DNA of 64,000 nucleotides from Coregonus clupeaformis. Taxonomy: Eukaryota; Chordata; Actinopteri; Salmoniformes; Salmonidae. The position numbers were made by a program, and so were the translations under genes. How positions within the stretch are numbered: position 1 is the first letter of the stretch; every line of letters begins with the position of its first letter. The DNA is taken from contig NC_059228.1 of assembly GCF_020615455.1 (NCBI RefSeq), positions 24,589,490-24,653,489 on the forward strand, written 5' to 3'. Below, in pieces: positions 1 to 11,637 of the stretch. Under the pieces are notes generated by a model. It had not been told where the DNA came from, did no database searches, and saw only the letters and a program-made list of their open reading frames with translations.

Positions 1-311
1 AGCCTGTCTTCTCTTGAGAGCCAGGTCTGCCTACGGCGACCTTTCTCAACAACAAGGCAATGCTCACTGAGTCTGTACATAGTCAAAGCTTTCCTTAATT
101 TTGGGTCAGTCACAGTGGTCAGGTATTCTGCCACTGTGTACATCGCTCTCCATTGAATACAGACAGTTGACGTCAACAACCCTCATCAAATATTTAAAAA
201 AGTATAACAATAATGAGATGTATCCACCAATCCAAAGAAAGGATAGGCGGGAGCTAGACAGATCGCCGTGCCGCTTTGTGGACAACGACTCACATTGTTA
301 GGGGGGAGAAA
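1..311. repeat. Left end of IFIT 3'-flank repeat unit (partial)
   Basis: No gene is seen here. The sequence is nearly identical to 17394-17705, 33741-34050 and 46434-46741, and a diverged version lies near 53950-54120, so it is a piece of the large tandem unit. The window therefore opens inside a unit. Short ORFs here are not conserved in frame between the copies. Confidence 0.8.
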
Positions 312-354
312 CATGTATCTTGTCAGTATATCCATAATCTTTGGTTTAGCCATT

Positions 355-700
355 CCTATGGGGAAAATTAATGGGGAAAGAATAGGGTTCTGGGTTAATT
401 GCCGAAAGTAAAGTCTGAGGTTAACACAAGTTTAGGAGATCTTCTATGTTTTGTTCTGTGAGATAATATAAGTCAGTTAACATGACCTTTATGAATGATG
501 AAGCCTTTATGTGCTTTTTTAAAATTACATAAATGCTTCAAAATTCACAAAAAGTGACATTAGCTGATGAAGATTATCTCATAGAACAAAACCTATAAAA
601 TCTCCTAAACCTGTGTTTACCACTGACTTTATTTTTGGCGTTTATCCAAAAACACCATTCATTTCCACTTATGGCTATGTCCAACGAACCATGGCGGAGT
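355..700. repeat. Fold-back (MITE-like) repeat, recurrent in every unit
   Basis: Two long imperfect inverted arms are visible, roughly 405-478 and 565-645. For example, the left arm has GTTTAGGAGATCTTCTATG and the right arm has its near complement, ATAAAATCTCCTAAAC. Between them is an 85-bp loop. Equivalent copies occur near 4875-5220, 17750-18095, 34095-34440, 46785-47125 and 54170-54830; the last is split by a solo LTR. No target duplication could be fixed, because the flanks are repeated as well. A 90-codon minus-strand ORF just beyond it (e.g. 18061-18333) is roughly conserved between copies, but I do not recognise it. Confidence 0.55.
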
Positions 701-1009
701 TTGTGTGCCTACAAAAAGACGCCATTACTATTTCTCTATGGAGTTTCTGGTCAATATAATGGATAATCTGTGGCTCTGCCGAGTCCTCTAACCAGATGTT
801 CAGTTTTTCAGGAGAAATGTAAAGAGAGCCTGTGGCGCAAATCGGCTATTGGACGTTAACAACGTGACACTCCATCTTAACTACACCACAGATACTGGAT
901 TGTTTGAACAGTGCAGAAGAGAACCTCGCCCAACATGTAATGTCAAGTCCAGGATGTAGGGGATCTAGTTTCAGGCTTCTGTTAGGCCTGCTGTATTAGG
1001 TTAGGGGAG

Positions 1010-2694
1010 AGATAACCAAATAGAGAAACAGGATGTACAATCGAAGAGTACAGGACAGAATGTAAATAAACGAGCCCAGGGTTCACATTATTCCTCACAC
1101 TGGATTTACCTCCTATGAATAGCTACACCACCAGAGATAGGAGAAGAGCGATGGAATGAGAATGTTATGTTTAAGGCCAGGAGTGTTACCTGACCACTTG
1201 ACCTGACCAGGAAAAACTCTGAAGCTGTATGCCAGCCTTCGGCATGTCAGTCAATCAATTACTAAAATAGAGACACAAGTGAATTTATGGATGCTGAACT
1301 GGTGGTGATGCATAAGACGGTGGGGAGGTATGGATTGGCTTCATTAAACACTAGGTGGCACCTTATACACAAATATAATCCTGTTTTTCATCAAACCCTT
1401 GCAAGGGAAGAAGTGTTGTCTGACGAAAACTGAACGGGGGAGCCTACTGTACAAAATCAAGGAGCTCAGTAGGTGTGTAGTGTAATGTGTATTTCAATAA
1501 TGTCATGTACTTTAGAACTTTAAGTATTTGTGAAATACTGCACAGTACTGGCAATATGTTGGCCAATCTTTCTCAGCAGCAATGATACTATGATTTCTGG
1601 AGCAACTTCTGAGAAGGTGATGTTTTGTGATGTCAACTGACACTAGTCACCCTTCATTCCCATGGGGCGGCGCACAATTGGCCCAGCATCGTCCAGGGTA
1701 GGGGAGGGAATGGCCGGCAGGGATGTAGCTCAGTGGGTTCGATTCCAACGGGTGGGCCAGTATGAAAAATAAAAATAAATAAAAATAATGTATACACTCA
1801 CTAACTGTAAGTCGCTCTGGATAAGAGCGTCTGCTAAATGACTTAAATGTAAAAATAAATGTAAAATTCCCCATTGCTTTCCACTGACATATTCTTTGCT
1901 GTATTTGTGGTGTTCTCTGTCTCTGGCTGTGTACCCTGACCTTGTACCGTATGCTTGACCTTCAGAGCCTTAATCAATCAAACTCAGACCATAGCTGATG
2001 ATAGTCAATGTATTTGGTCGTACAATTAGAACTAGAAATCCACAGCTATGCATTAAGAAATTATAGTAACCTACTGGGATAGTGGTGTGTACTATAAAAT
2101 AACTTGGTATTGTTTGCTGTTATTGTATTTATTTAATTAATGATATTTTAACAGAATAGAATAGAATATAACCTTTATTTTCACAAGAACTTACAAGATA
2201 TTTGACAGTATAATATTACACATTAAATACATTTTCCAGAAACAGAATATATTGTGCACAGTGTGAAGAAAATTAAATCAGTAAGATCCTATCACTCTGG
2301 ATAGTCAGTGTGTGAGGCCATACAGGGCCTCTCTACTCTATAATGCATTAATGAAAAATAACATATTTGTTTGTCTACAGTACATTAGTCCACAGTAAAC
2401 TTTTACAGACAGAAGTTTGTCATGTTAGGCCTGCATATATATAAGACTTTACTATCAGCCTTGAATTTACTTTCAAGTGTTAGTATTGATGATCATGCGT
2501 CTCTCAGCAATCCCAGTAGCAAAATTGAGCGCAGACATTTCTCATAAATCAAGATTTGTCCTAGATTGACCAAAATGTGTATTAGTGGTATAGTGAATAT
2601 ATTTTCCACATTAATCAATCATAAACAGGCGATGTAAATTTGAACGATTCGGCAGGTAGATCTGGATATTTCAAGCCTTAATTGGAAAAAAGGT
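1010..2694. repeat. IFIT 3' flank (unit 1, first copy)
   Basis: This is the non-coding region downstream of the minus-strand IFIT gene, shared with 5529-7214, 18400-19876, 34740-36218, 47410-48899 and 55175-56721. It contains a candidate polyadenylation signal for the IFIT transcript (AATAAA on the minus strand, 2174-2179) about 520 bp past the IFIT stop. It also holds a CTCF-like motif (CACTAGGTGGCACC, about 1349-1362) and a SINE (1662-1865). No other coding potential is supported. Confidence 0.65.
1662..1865 (+). mobile_element. 5'-truncated tRNA-derived SINE
   Basis: It carries the second half and the tail of the same SINE that lies complete, in reverse, at 49717-50013. Shared landmarks are GGGGCGGCGCACAATTGGCC, GGGATGTAGCTCAG, and the conserved tail with GTCGCTCTGGATAAGAGCGT. 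It is flanked by a 6-bp direct repeat, ATTCCC (1656-1661 and 1866-1871). Units 2 to 5 lack it and have the empty site (e.g. 19040-19065). Confidence 0.85.
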
Positions 2695-3820
2695 CTAGAA
2701 CTGGCCGACAGCACCTTCTCTATCAAGGCCATCCAGGAAGTTCACAATTTCCTCAGCTCTGTGTCCTCTATTATGGACAATGGACGACAAAACACGAATA
2801 CTGCTGTCACGTTGGTCAGTGGGTAGCATAATCTCTGCTGCCTTCTTGTGGAAATCAATTGACCTGGAAGCATCTTTTTGGCATAAAACAGATGTTGGGC
2901 ATACCAGTTGTACAATTTTTGTAAATCCTGTGGTTCCATTCCTTCTCTATCAAGAAGCAGGTCCTCAAATATCTTATCTGCTCTATCAACGCTGCCAGAT
3001 TCTTTGTACATGGAAGACAGTTCCAGTTTTGCTGCAAGGGATTTTGGGTAGAGTGCAACCAACTCTTCATAAAGTTTGACTGCATTTTCTATCAGAATAT
3101 GCCTCATTGTGTTCCTTTTCTCTTGCGGAGAGAAAATCTTCCATTTGTAACACTTCCCAAGATGCCTCTTCAGCTGGCGTGAATCAGGGTGTCTCTCCAG
3201 GGTCCTTCTTGCCAGGTCAATGCTTGAATCATGAGAGACGTGATCTCTGTAAAATGATAGTAAGAGTCCAAATCCACCAAAGCTCTCCAAAGGCTTCTCT
3301 GTCACTTCCTCTGCAAGTTTAAGTGCTTCCTCAACCTGGCCACTCTCTGCAAGCCTCTGCAGGTACATTACTGTGATGTACAAATCTTCTGGATCCAATT
3401 CTCTAGCAATCCATAGCTGCTCCAACATCTCAGATCGCAGCTTCGGGGTAATGTTTTTCCTATCAACAGATTTATTAAATGCCATGGCGTAACCACAGCG
3501 CAGCACCTTGTTCTCAGGGTCCCCATTTAAGGCCATCTGGAAGTAATGTAGCGCTTCCTTCCTCTTGCTTACATCGAACTTATTCAAAGTCCAGGCCTTT
3601 TCACCCCACACTACACCTGAGCAGGGGTTGTCCCGCAGTAGTCTGCCCACCTTCTCCACATAGGTCTGGCTCTCTGTCAGCTCCCCTTGGTGATAGTGCA
3701 CCCAGGCCAGGTTCCCATAGTGGACCACCAGACTTAGCTCCACGTCGTCTGGACTGCTTTGGCGAATGGCCTCTTCAGCCTTCTTCAGGCATTGAAGAGC
3801 GTCCTCTGTGGAGCCCAGAG
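2695..3820 (-). pseudogene. ifit: IFIT pseudogene 1, 5'-truncated and frameshifted
   Basis: This is an IFIT-like TPR coding sequence with the best match to the intact neighbour at 7215-8772. Two lesions are visible. First, homology stops abruptly at 3820, inside the codons for the first TPR. What follows is flank sequence normally found 1.8 kb further upstream, so exon 1, the intron, the promoter and about 70 N-terminal codons are gone. Second, a T run at about 2875-2879 has five T where the intact gene has six. This shifts the frame, so the last 55 or so residues are replaced and the open frame ends at 2742 instead of 2695. The remaining middle part (TPR helices, including the HYGNLAWVHYHQGEL block) is intact and almost identical to the intact neighbour. 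With no promoter and no start it is very unlikely to be expressed as protein. Confidence 0.9.
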
Positions 3821-3922
3821 CTAGGTGGCACCTTACACAAAAATCTAATCCTGTTTTTTGTCGAACCATTGCAAGGAAAAGAGTGTTGTATTTGACTAAG
3901 ACAGAAGGGGTAGCCTACTGTA

Positions 3923-4438
3923 TAGTGATGGGCATTCCGAGTCTTTTCGGTGAGCCGGATCATTTTGCTCTGTTCAACTAAAAGAGCTGTTCATTTGGCT
4001 CTCAAATGGCTCTTCATTAAGTAGTGCTTAAACATTTACATAAATCCATGAAAAAATAGCTCATCTCTAATTAAAGCATAACATGCTACCTACCGTTATG
4101 TCACATTGTGACATGCAAGTTAAAATAAATTTTTATCTGACCAAATTAATAGATGGCCTGCAAAAAATATGAAGGAAAATCATTTGCGCTTTGGACAGTG
4201 TGTGGACCAGAATGTTGCGCTCTCCTCAGTTTCTGCAGTGAGGAATTACCATCTCCAGATAATGTTTTTATAACTTATCTACAGATAATTGTTGTCGGCA
4301 GCTCAAAAAGCAGTGGTAACAGTAGGCTATACAAATCAGGGAGACAAAGAAATGGCTCTTTCACAAATGCGATTCGACGTTCACCAAAAATATCTGTTCA
4401 AAAAGAGCCGTTTGTTCGAGAATGACCCACCGTCACTA
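3923..4438. mobile_element. Non-autonomous hAT-type element (516 bp)
   Basis: The ends are imperfect inverted repeats (TAGTGATGGGCATTC at the left, complement of GAATGACCCACCGTCACTA at the right). They are flanked by a perfect 8-bp direct repeat, CTACTGTA (3915-3922 and 4439-4446). An 8-bp target duplication is the hallmark of hAT transposons. It has no transposase ORF. The same insertion, with the same target duplication, is in units 1, 2 and 3 (10208, 23203, 39208), so it predates the tandem duplications. Confidence 0.85.
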
Positions 4439-4618
4439 CTACTGTACTGTACAATATCAAGAAGCTCAATAGGTGTGTAGTGTAGTGGGTATGTCAATAA
4501 TGTCACGTATAATAGAACTTTAAGAATTTGTGAAATACTGTACACTAGGCCTACTGGCAATATGTTGGCCAATCTTGATACTGTGATTTCTGGAGCAACT
4601 TCTGAGAAGGTGATGTAT

Positions 4619-4736
4619 TCAAAATCAAATCAAATCAAATTTTATTTTCCACATGCGACGAATACAACAGGTGTAGAACATACAGTGAAATGCTTACTTA
4701 CAAGCCCTTAACCAACAATGCAGTTTTAAGAAAAAT
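4619..4736 (-). mobile_element. LINE/SINE 3'-end fragment with (ATTTG)n tail
   Basis: This short fragment begins with the tandem TCAAA motif and reads AAATGCTTACTTACAAGCCC internally, a dispersed salmonid retroelement end. Read on the minus strand it finishes in a (TTTGA)n tail, so it inserted in minus orientation. Copies are at 10905-11022, 23900-24018 and 39767-39884, at the same place in each unit. Confidence 0.6.
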
Positions 4737-4830
4737 AAGTGACACTAGTCACCCTTCATTCCCCATTGCTTTCTACCAAAACTCTGTCTCTGAACGTGTG
4801 CCCTGAACCTGACCTTGTACCTACATAAAT

Positions 4831-7214
4831 CATGTATCTTGTCAGTATATCCATAATCATTGGTTTAGCCATTCCTATGGGGAAAATTAATGGGGAAAGA
4901 ATAGGGTTCTGGGTTAAATGCCGAAAGTAAAGTCTGAGGTTAACACAAGTTTAGGAGATCTTCTATGTTTTGTTCTGTGAGATAATATAAGTCAGTTAAC
5001 ATGACCTTTATGAATGATGAAGCCTTTATGTGCTTTTTTAAAATTACATAAATGTTTCAAAATTCACAAAAAGTGACATTAGCTGATGAAGATTATCTCA
5101 TAGAACAAAACCTATAAAATCTCCTAAACCTGTGTTTACCACTGACTTTATTTTTGGCGTTTATTCAAAAACACCATTCATTTCCACTTATGGCTATGTC
5201 CAACGAACCATGGCGGAGTTTGTGTGCCTACAAAAAGACGCCATTACTATTTCTCTATGGAGTTTCTGGTCAATATAATGGATAATCTGTGGCTCTGCCG
5301 AGTCCTCTAACCAGATGTTCAGATTTTCAGGAGAAATGTAAAGAGAGCCTGTGGCGCAAATCGGCTATTGGACATTAACAACGTGACACTCCATCTTAAC
5401 TACACCACAGATACTGGATTGTTTGAACAGTGCAGAAGAGAACCTCGCCCAACATGTAATGTCAAGTCCAGGATGTAGGGGATCTAGTTTAAGGCTTCTG
5501 TTAGGCCTGCTGTATTAGGTTTGGGGAGAGAGAACCAAATAGAGAAACAGGATATACAATCGAAGAGTACGGGACAGAATGTAAATAAACGAGCCCAGGG
5601 TTCACATTATTCCTCACACTGGATTCACCTCCTATGAATAGCTACACCACCAGAGATAGGAGAAGAGCGATGGAATGAGAATGTTATGTTTAAGGCCAGG
5701 AGTGTTACCTGACCACTTGACCTGACCAGGAAAAACTCTGAAGCTGTATGCCAGCCTTCGGCATGTCAGTCAATCAATTACTAAAATAGAGACACAAGTG
5801 AATTTATGGATGCTGAACTGGTGGTGATGCATAAGACGGTGGGGAGGTATGGATTGGCTTCATTAAACACTAGGTGGCACCTTATACACAAATATAATCC
5901 TGTTTTTCATCAAACCCTTGCAAGGGAAGAAGTGTTGTCTGACGAAAACTGAACGGGGGAGCCTACTGTACAAAATCAAGGAGCTCAGTAGGTGTGTAGT
6001 GTAATGTGTATTTCAATAATGTCATGTACTTTAGAACTTTAAGTATTTGTGAAATACTGCACAGTACTGGCAATATGTTGGCCAATCTTTCTCAGCAGCA
6101 ATGATACTATGATTTCTGGAGCAACTTCTGAGAAGGTGATGTATTGTGATGTCAACTGACACTAGTCACCCTTCATTCCCATGGGGCGGCGCACAATTGG
6201 CCCAGCATCGTCCAGGGTAGGGGAGGGAATGGCCGGCAGGGATGTAGCTCAGTGGGTTCGATTCCAACAGGTGGGCCAGTATGAAAAATAAAAAAAAATA
6301 AAAAAAATGTATACACTCACTAACTGTAAGTCGCTCTGGATAAGAGCGTCTGCTAAATGACTTAAATGTAAAAATAAATGTAAAATTCCCAATTGCTTTC
6401 CACTGACATATTCTTTGCTGTATTTGTGGTGTTCTCTGTCTCTGGCTGTGTACCCTGACCTTGTACCGTATGCTTGACCTTCAGAGCCTTAATCAATCAA
6501 ACTCAGACCATAGCTGATGATAGTCAATGTATTTGGTCGTACAATTAGAACTAGAAATCCACAGCTATGCGTTAAGAAATTATAGTAACCTACTGGGATA
6601 GTGGTGTGTACTATAAAATAACTTGGTATTGTTTGCTGTTATTGTATTTATTTAATTAATGATATTTTAACAGAATAGAATAGAATATAACCTTTATTTT
6701 CACAAGAACTTACAAGATATTTGACAGTATAATATTACACATTAAATACATTTTCCAGAAACAGAATATATTGTGCCCAGTGTGAAGAAAATAAAATCAG
6801 TAAGATCCTATCACTCTGGATAGTCAGTGTGTGAGGCCATACAGGGCCTCTCTACTCTATAATGCATTAATGAAAAATAACATATTTGTTTGTCTACAGT
6901 ACATTAGTCCACAGTAAACTTTTACAGACAGAAGTTTGTCATGTTAGGCCTGCATATATATAAGACTTTACTATCAGCCTTGAATTTACTTTCAAGTGTT
7001 AGTATTGATGATCATGTCTTCTCTCAGCAATCCCAGTAGCAAAATTGAGCGCAGACATTTCTCATAAATCAAGATTTGTCCTAGATTGACCAAAATGTGT
7101 ATTAGTGGTATAGTGAATATATTTTCCACATTAATCAATCATAAACAGGCGATGTAAATTTGAACGATTCGGCAGGTAGATCTGGATATTTCAAGCCTTA
7201 ATTGGAAAAAAGGT
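4831..7214. repeat. IFIT 3' flank (unit 1, second copy)
   Basis: This is the sister of 312-2694. In order it holds the fold-back repeat (about 4875-5220), a CTCF-like motif (about 5868-5881), the truncated SINE (6181-6384) and a candidate IFIT polyadenylation signal (AATAAA on the minus strand, 6693-6698). An AATAAA present 12 nt past the stop in the 56722 gene reads AATTAA here. No protein-coding gene is supported. Confidence 0.65.
6181..6384 (+). mobile_element. 5'-truncated tRNA-derived SINE (sister copy)
   Basis: It has the same truncation point, the same ATTCCC target duplication and nearly the same sequence as 1662-1865. It was copied by the tandem duplication rather than inserted independently. 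Confidence 0.85.
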
Positions 7215-8772
<1,558 letters not shown>

Positions 8773-8839
8773 CTTGTAGTCTCTGAGTTTCAAGAGCAAA
8801 TGAATGTCTGATTAGATACCTCACTGGCTTATATCCTGA

Positions 8840-8951
8840 TTTTATACTGTATGGACCACATTCTTATCTTACAATCAGCTGGTCATGCTGTTTACTGCCT
8901 CACTTTACAACCAAGTATCAAAGTTTCGTTTCTAGCCATAGTTTTGTTTCT
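8840..8951 (-). promoter_or_regulatory. IFIT promoter: TATA box and paired ISRE/IRF motifs
   Basis: On the minus strand TATAAAA lies at 8846-8840, about 70 nt before the exon 1 ATG, which puts the start site near 8810-8815. Upstream are AGAAACGAAACT (8933-8922) and AGAAACAAAACT (8951-8940), 18 bp apart. Each fits the IRF half-site AANNGAAA or is one base away, and the pair resembles an interferon-stimulated response element. The arrangement is repeated in the other IFIT copies that keep exon 1. Confidence 0.75.
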
Positions 8952-9385
8952 AGCAAATAGAGACTAAAGTGAATGGTCATTGCAGACACCATTCTAATAA
9001 CATCTACATTTAAAGATCAATCAACTGTAATCAACCAACCAACCAACCAATCCATCATCCATATTACTTAATAAATATTTAGATAACATTTCTGAGAAAT
9101 TAATGCAAACATAATTCAGCCTTTTTACTGTATGCAAAAGTAAGAAACACTTTAGTGGATTGCTAACTGACCCATTTTAATTGACAGTCACAGAAATGTT
9201 GAGTTAACACGTTGAACAAAAGTAGGTTTTGTGTATCACATCTTAACATCTTACAGGTAAAGTTTATTAAGGTCAGAGAGCAGGCTCTTTCAGGTCCAAG
9301 GTCTAGATGTGTTGTACATCAGAGGTAAAGGTTTAATATTTTATGGCATTGAGTGTTTCTTATTTTATGACATCACGTGTGATTT
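8952..9385. other. Upstream region of IFIT, no gene seen
   Basis: This is AT-rich non-coding DNA conserved in units 1, 2, 3 and 5. It has a short CAAC run (about 9035-9050) and a CACGTG E-box within GACATCACGTGTG (about 9370). I see no ORF or RNA gene. Confidence 0.5.
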
Positions 9386-9446
9386 AGCTCCCCTTGGTGA
9401 TAGTGCACCCAGGCCAGGTTCCTATAGTGGACCACCAGACTTAGCT
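9386..9446 (-). pseudogene. ifit: 61-bp fragment of IFIT exon 2 upstream of the promoter
   Basis: These 61 bases match the part of IFIT exon 2 that encodes the second TPR helix pair (residues about 98-118, HYGNLAWVHYHQGEL), with one difference (C to T, changing Gly to Arg if translated). It is in the same orientation as the gene. Both edges are sharp. The same fragment with the same mismatch is at 22177-22237, 38400-38460 and 63950-64000, so it existed before the units were duplicated. It may be the last remnant of an older neighbouring IFIT copy. Confidence 0.88.
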
Positions 9447-9599
9447 TTTTTAGATACATTTTATTATAATAATTGAACCATTTTATGATACGAGTTCTTC
9501 TTCTAGAGAAATCAAAACCAATGTCTCATCATCTCATTTTTGGTGAAAGATGGTGAGAGATGTGACATTAATGTTAAATCGCTGCGAGAGAGAAGCCAA

Positions 9600-10105
9600 T
9601 ATACCTCAATCAAGATAACCGGATAGAGAAACAGGATAAGAGCACGGGACAGAATGTAAATAAACAAGGCCAGGGTTCACATATTCCTCACACTGGATTC
9701 CCCTCTTATTACTATGAACAGATAACACCACAGGAGACAGAATGAGAAGACAGATGGAAGGAGAATGTTATGTTTAAGGCCAGGAGTTTTACCTGACCAC
9801 TTGACCTGACCAGGCCAAACTCTGAGCCTGTATTCCAGCCTTCTGCATGTCAGTCAGTCAATGACTACAAATAGAGACACATGGGTGAATTTATGGACGC
9901 TGAACTGGTGATGCAGGGATGGGCAACTACAGTCCTCGTGGCCTGATTGGTGACACACTTTTGCTCCAGCACCTGTTACCATACCTAACTCCAATAATCA
10001 ACTAATCATGTTCTTCAGTTTAGAATGCAATTAGTTTAATCAGTTGTGTTAGCAATAGGGCTGCACGAGATGAAGGTGGAGGGATGCATTGTCTTTATTA
10101 ATACA
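9600..10105. repeat. Diverged older copy of the IFIT 3' flank (first part)
   Basis: From the GGATAGAGAAACAGGATAAG segment on, this aligns with the IFIT 3' flank at about 1015-1360, with substitutions and small gaps. Shared landmarks are the ACCTGACCACTTGACCTGACC segment and the CACTAGGTGGCACC motif at the end. Inside it, 9916-10046 is a different dispersed repeat (TGGGCAACTACAGTCCTCGT to TAGTTTAATCAG), also present at 22913-23040 and 38920-39045. No gene is present. Confidence 0.6.
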
Positions 10106-10207
10106 CTAGGTGGCACCTTACACAAAAATCTAATCCTGTTTTTTGTCGAACCATTGCAAGGAAAAGAGTGTTGTATTTGACTAAGACAGAAGGGGTAGCC
10201 TACTGTA

Positions 10208-10723
10208 TAGTGATGGGCATTCCGAGTCTTTTCGGTGAGCCGGATCATTTTGCTCTGTTCAACTAAAAGAGCTGTTCATTTGGCTCTCAAATGGCTCTTC
10301 ATTAAGTAGTGCTTAAACATTTACATAAATCCATGAAAAAATAGCTCATCTCTAATTAAAGCATAACATGCTACCTACCGTTATGTCACATTGTGACATG
10401 CAAGTTAAAATAAATGTTTATCTGACCAAATTAATAGATGGCCTGCAAAAAATATGAAGGAAAATCATTTGCGCTTTGGACAGTGTGTGGACCAGAATGT
10501 TGTGCTCTCCTCAGTTTCTGCAGTGAGGAATTACCATCTCCAGATAATGTTTTTATAACTTATCTACAGATAATTGTTGTCGGCAGCTCAAAAAGCAGTG
10601 GTAACAGTAGGCTATACAAATCAGGGAGACAAAGAAATGGCTCTTTCACAAATGCGATTCGACGTTCACCAAAAATATCTGTTCAAAAAGAGCCGTTTGT
10701 TCGAGAATGACCCACCGTCACTA
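10208..10723. mobile_element. Non-autonomous hAT-type element (unit 1)
   Basis: It is a 516-bp orthologue of 3923-4438 with the same inverted ends and 8-bp CTACTGTA target duplication. Small ORFs of 63-90 codons inside are shadows and are not conserved in the deleted copy at 39208. Confidence 0.85.
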
Positions 10724-10904
10724 CTACTGTACTGTACAATATCAAGAAGCTCAATAGGTGTGTAGTGTAGTGGGTATGTCAATAATGTCACGTATAATAG
10801 AACTTTAAGAATTTGTGAAATACTGTACACTAGGCCTACTGGCAATATGTTGGCCAATCTTGATACTGTGATTTCTGGAGCAACTTCTGAGAAGGTGATG
10901 TATT

Positions 10905-11022
10905 CAAAATCAAATCAAATCAAATTTTATTTTCCACATGCGACGAATACAACAGGTGTAGAACATACAGTGAAATGCTTACTTACAAGCCCTTAACCAA
11001 CAATGCAGTTTTAAGAAAAATA
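10905..11022 (-). mobile_element. LINE/SINE 3'-end fragment (unit 1)
   Basis: It is the same insertion as 4619-4736, in the diverged IFIT flank, with a (TTTGA)n tail on the minus strand. Confidence 0.6.
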
Positions 11023-11117
11023 AGTGACACTAGTCACCCTTCATTCCCCATTGCTTTCTACCAAAACTCTGTCTCTGAACGTGTGCCCTGAACCTGACCT
11101 TGTACCTACATAAATCA

Positions 11118-11637
11118 AACTCAGGCATACTCATATTGGTTTACCCAGCAACAAATACTAAATACTAGGGTCTCTACAGTGTCTGTTTTTGAAGAAAAAA
11201 AACCACAAAACTAAAATAAACATACACACAGCTGGACACTATAGTCCATGATCATGACATGATCAAACAGTATCTATCTGCCTGCCTACGGTTCAAGCGG
11301 GTGGGAACGTGTTGTCATAGTAGACCATTTGAAAACAGTTACTCTAAACTATGTTAAACTAATGAATAATGACTTACTTCATTGTCTGAAGCAATTTGTC
11401 ACCCTAAATATGATTTCATTTCCCTTTGACAGATTACATTTTTATTTGAGGACAGTTGTTCATAGACGCAGGGGGTTAAATAGTTTGGAAAGTGAAGCAT
11501 GCCGTTCCCTCCTTACGGAGTTCCCTAGCAGGAAAAGCCTAATAAGGACATGCGGTATGTCACATAGAGTAATAATACAGCCTCTTTAAGAGGCATCCTC
11601 TACTGCCTGCAGACTGAAGACCATTCGATCAGTAAAG
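11118..11637. other. Sequence 5' of ch25h copy 1
   Basis: This is the left part of the inserted ch25h block. It has no match in the IFIT 3' flank, whereas both of its neighbours do. It is conserved at 24120-24631 and 39990-40506. Just before the ATG is a CTCTTTAAGAGGCAT stretch; no clear TATA box is seen. A small 86-codon ORF (11329-11589) is not kept open in all copies. Confidence 0.45.

Larger units (their letters stand above)
312..4830. repeat. First copy of a recent 4.5-kb tandem duplication
   Basis: Positions 312-3820 realign almost base for base to 4831-8341 (offset about 4519). The block ends at 4830, where flank sequence equivalent to about 11117 is joined directly to sequence equivalent to 312; the join overlaps by the bases CA. 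Both copies carry the same truncated SINE (1662-1865 and 6181-6384), which is missing from the other units at the same place. The two blocks are therefore sister copies. The first differs by a 1,764-bp internal deletion that removes the 5' half of its IFIT gene. A false duplication in assembly would look similar. Confidence 0.8.

Noticed and set aside
10438..10710. 90-codon ORF inside the hAT-type element
   Set aside because: It is not kept in the unit 2 and unit 3 copies and resembles no transposase. The element is non-autonomous.
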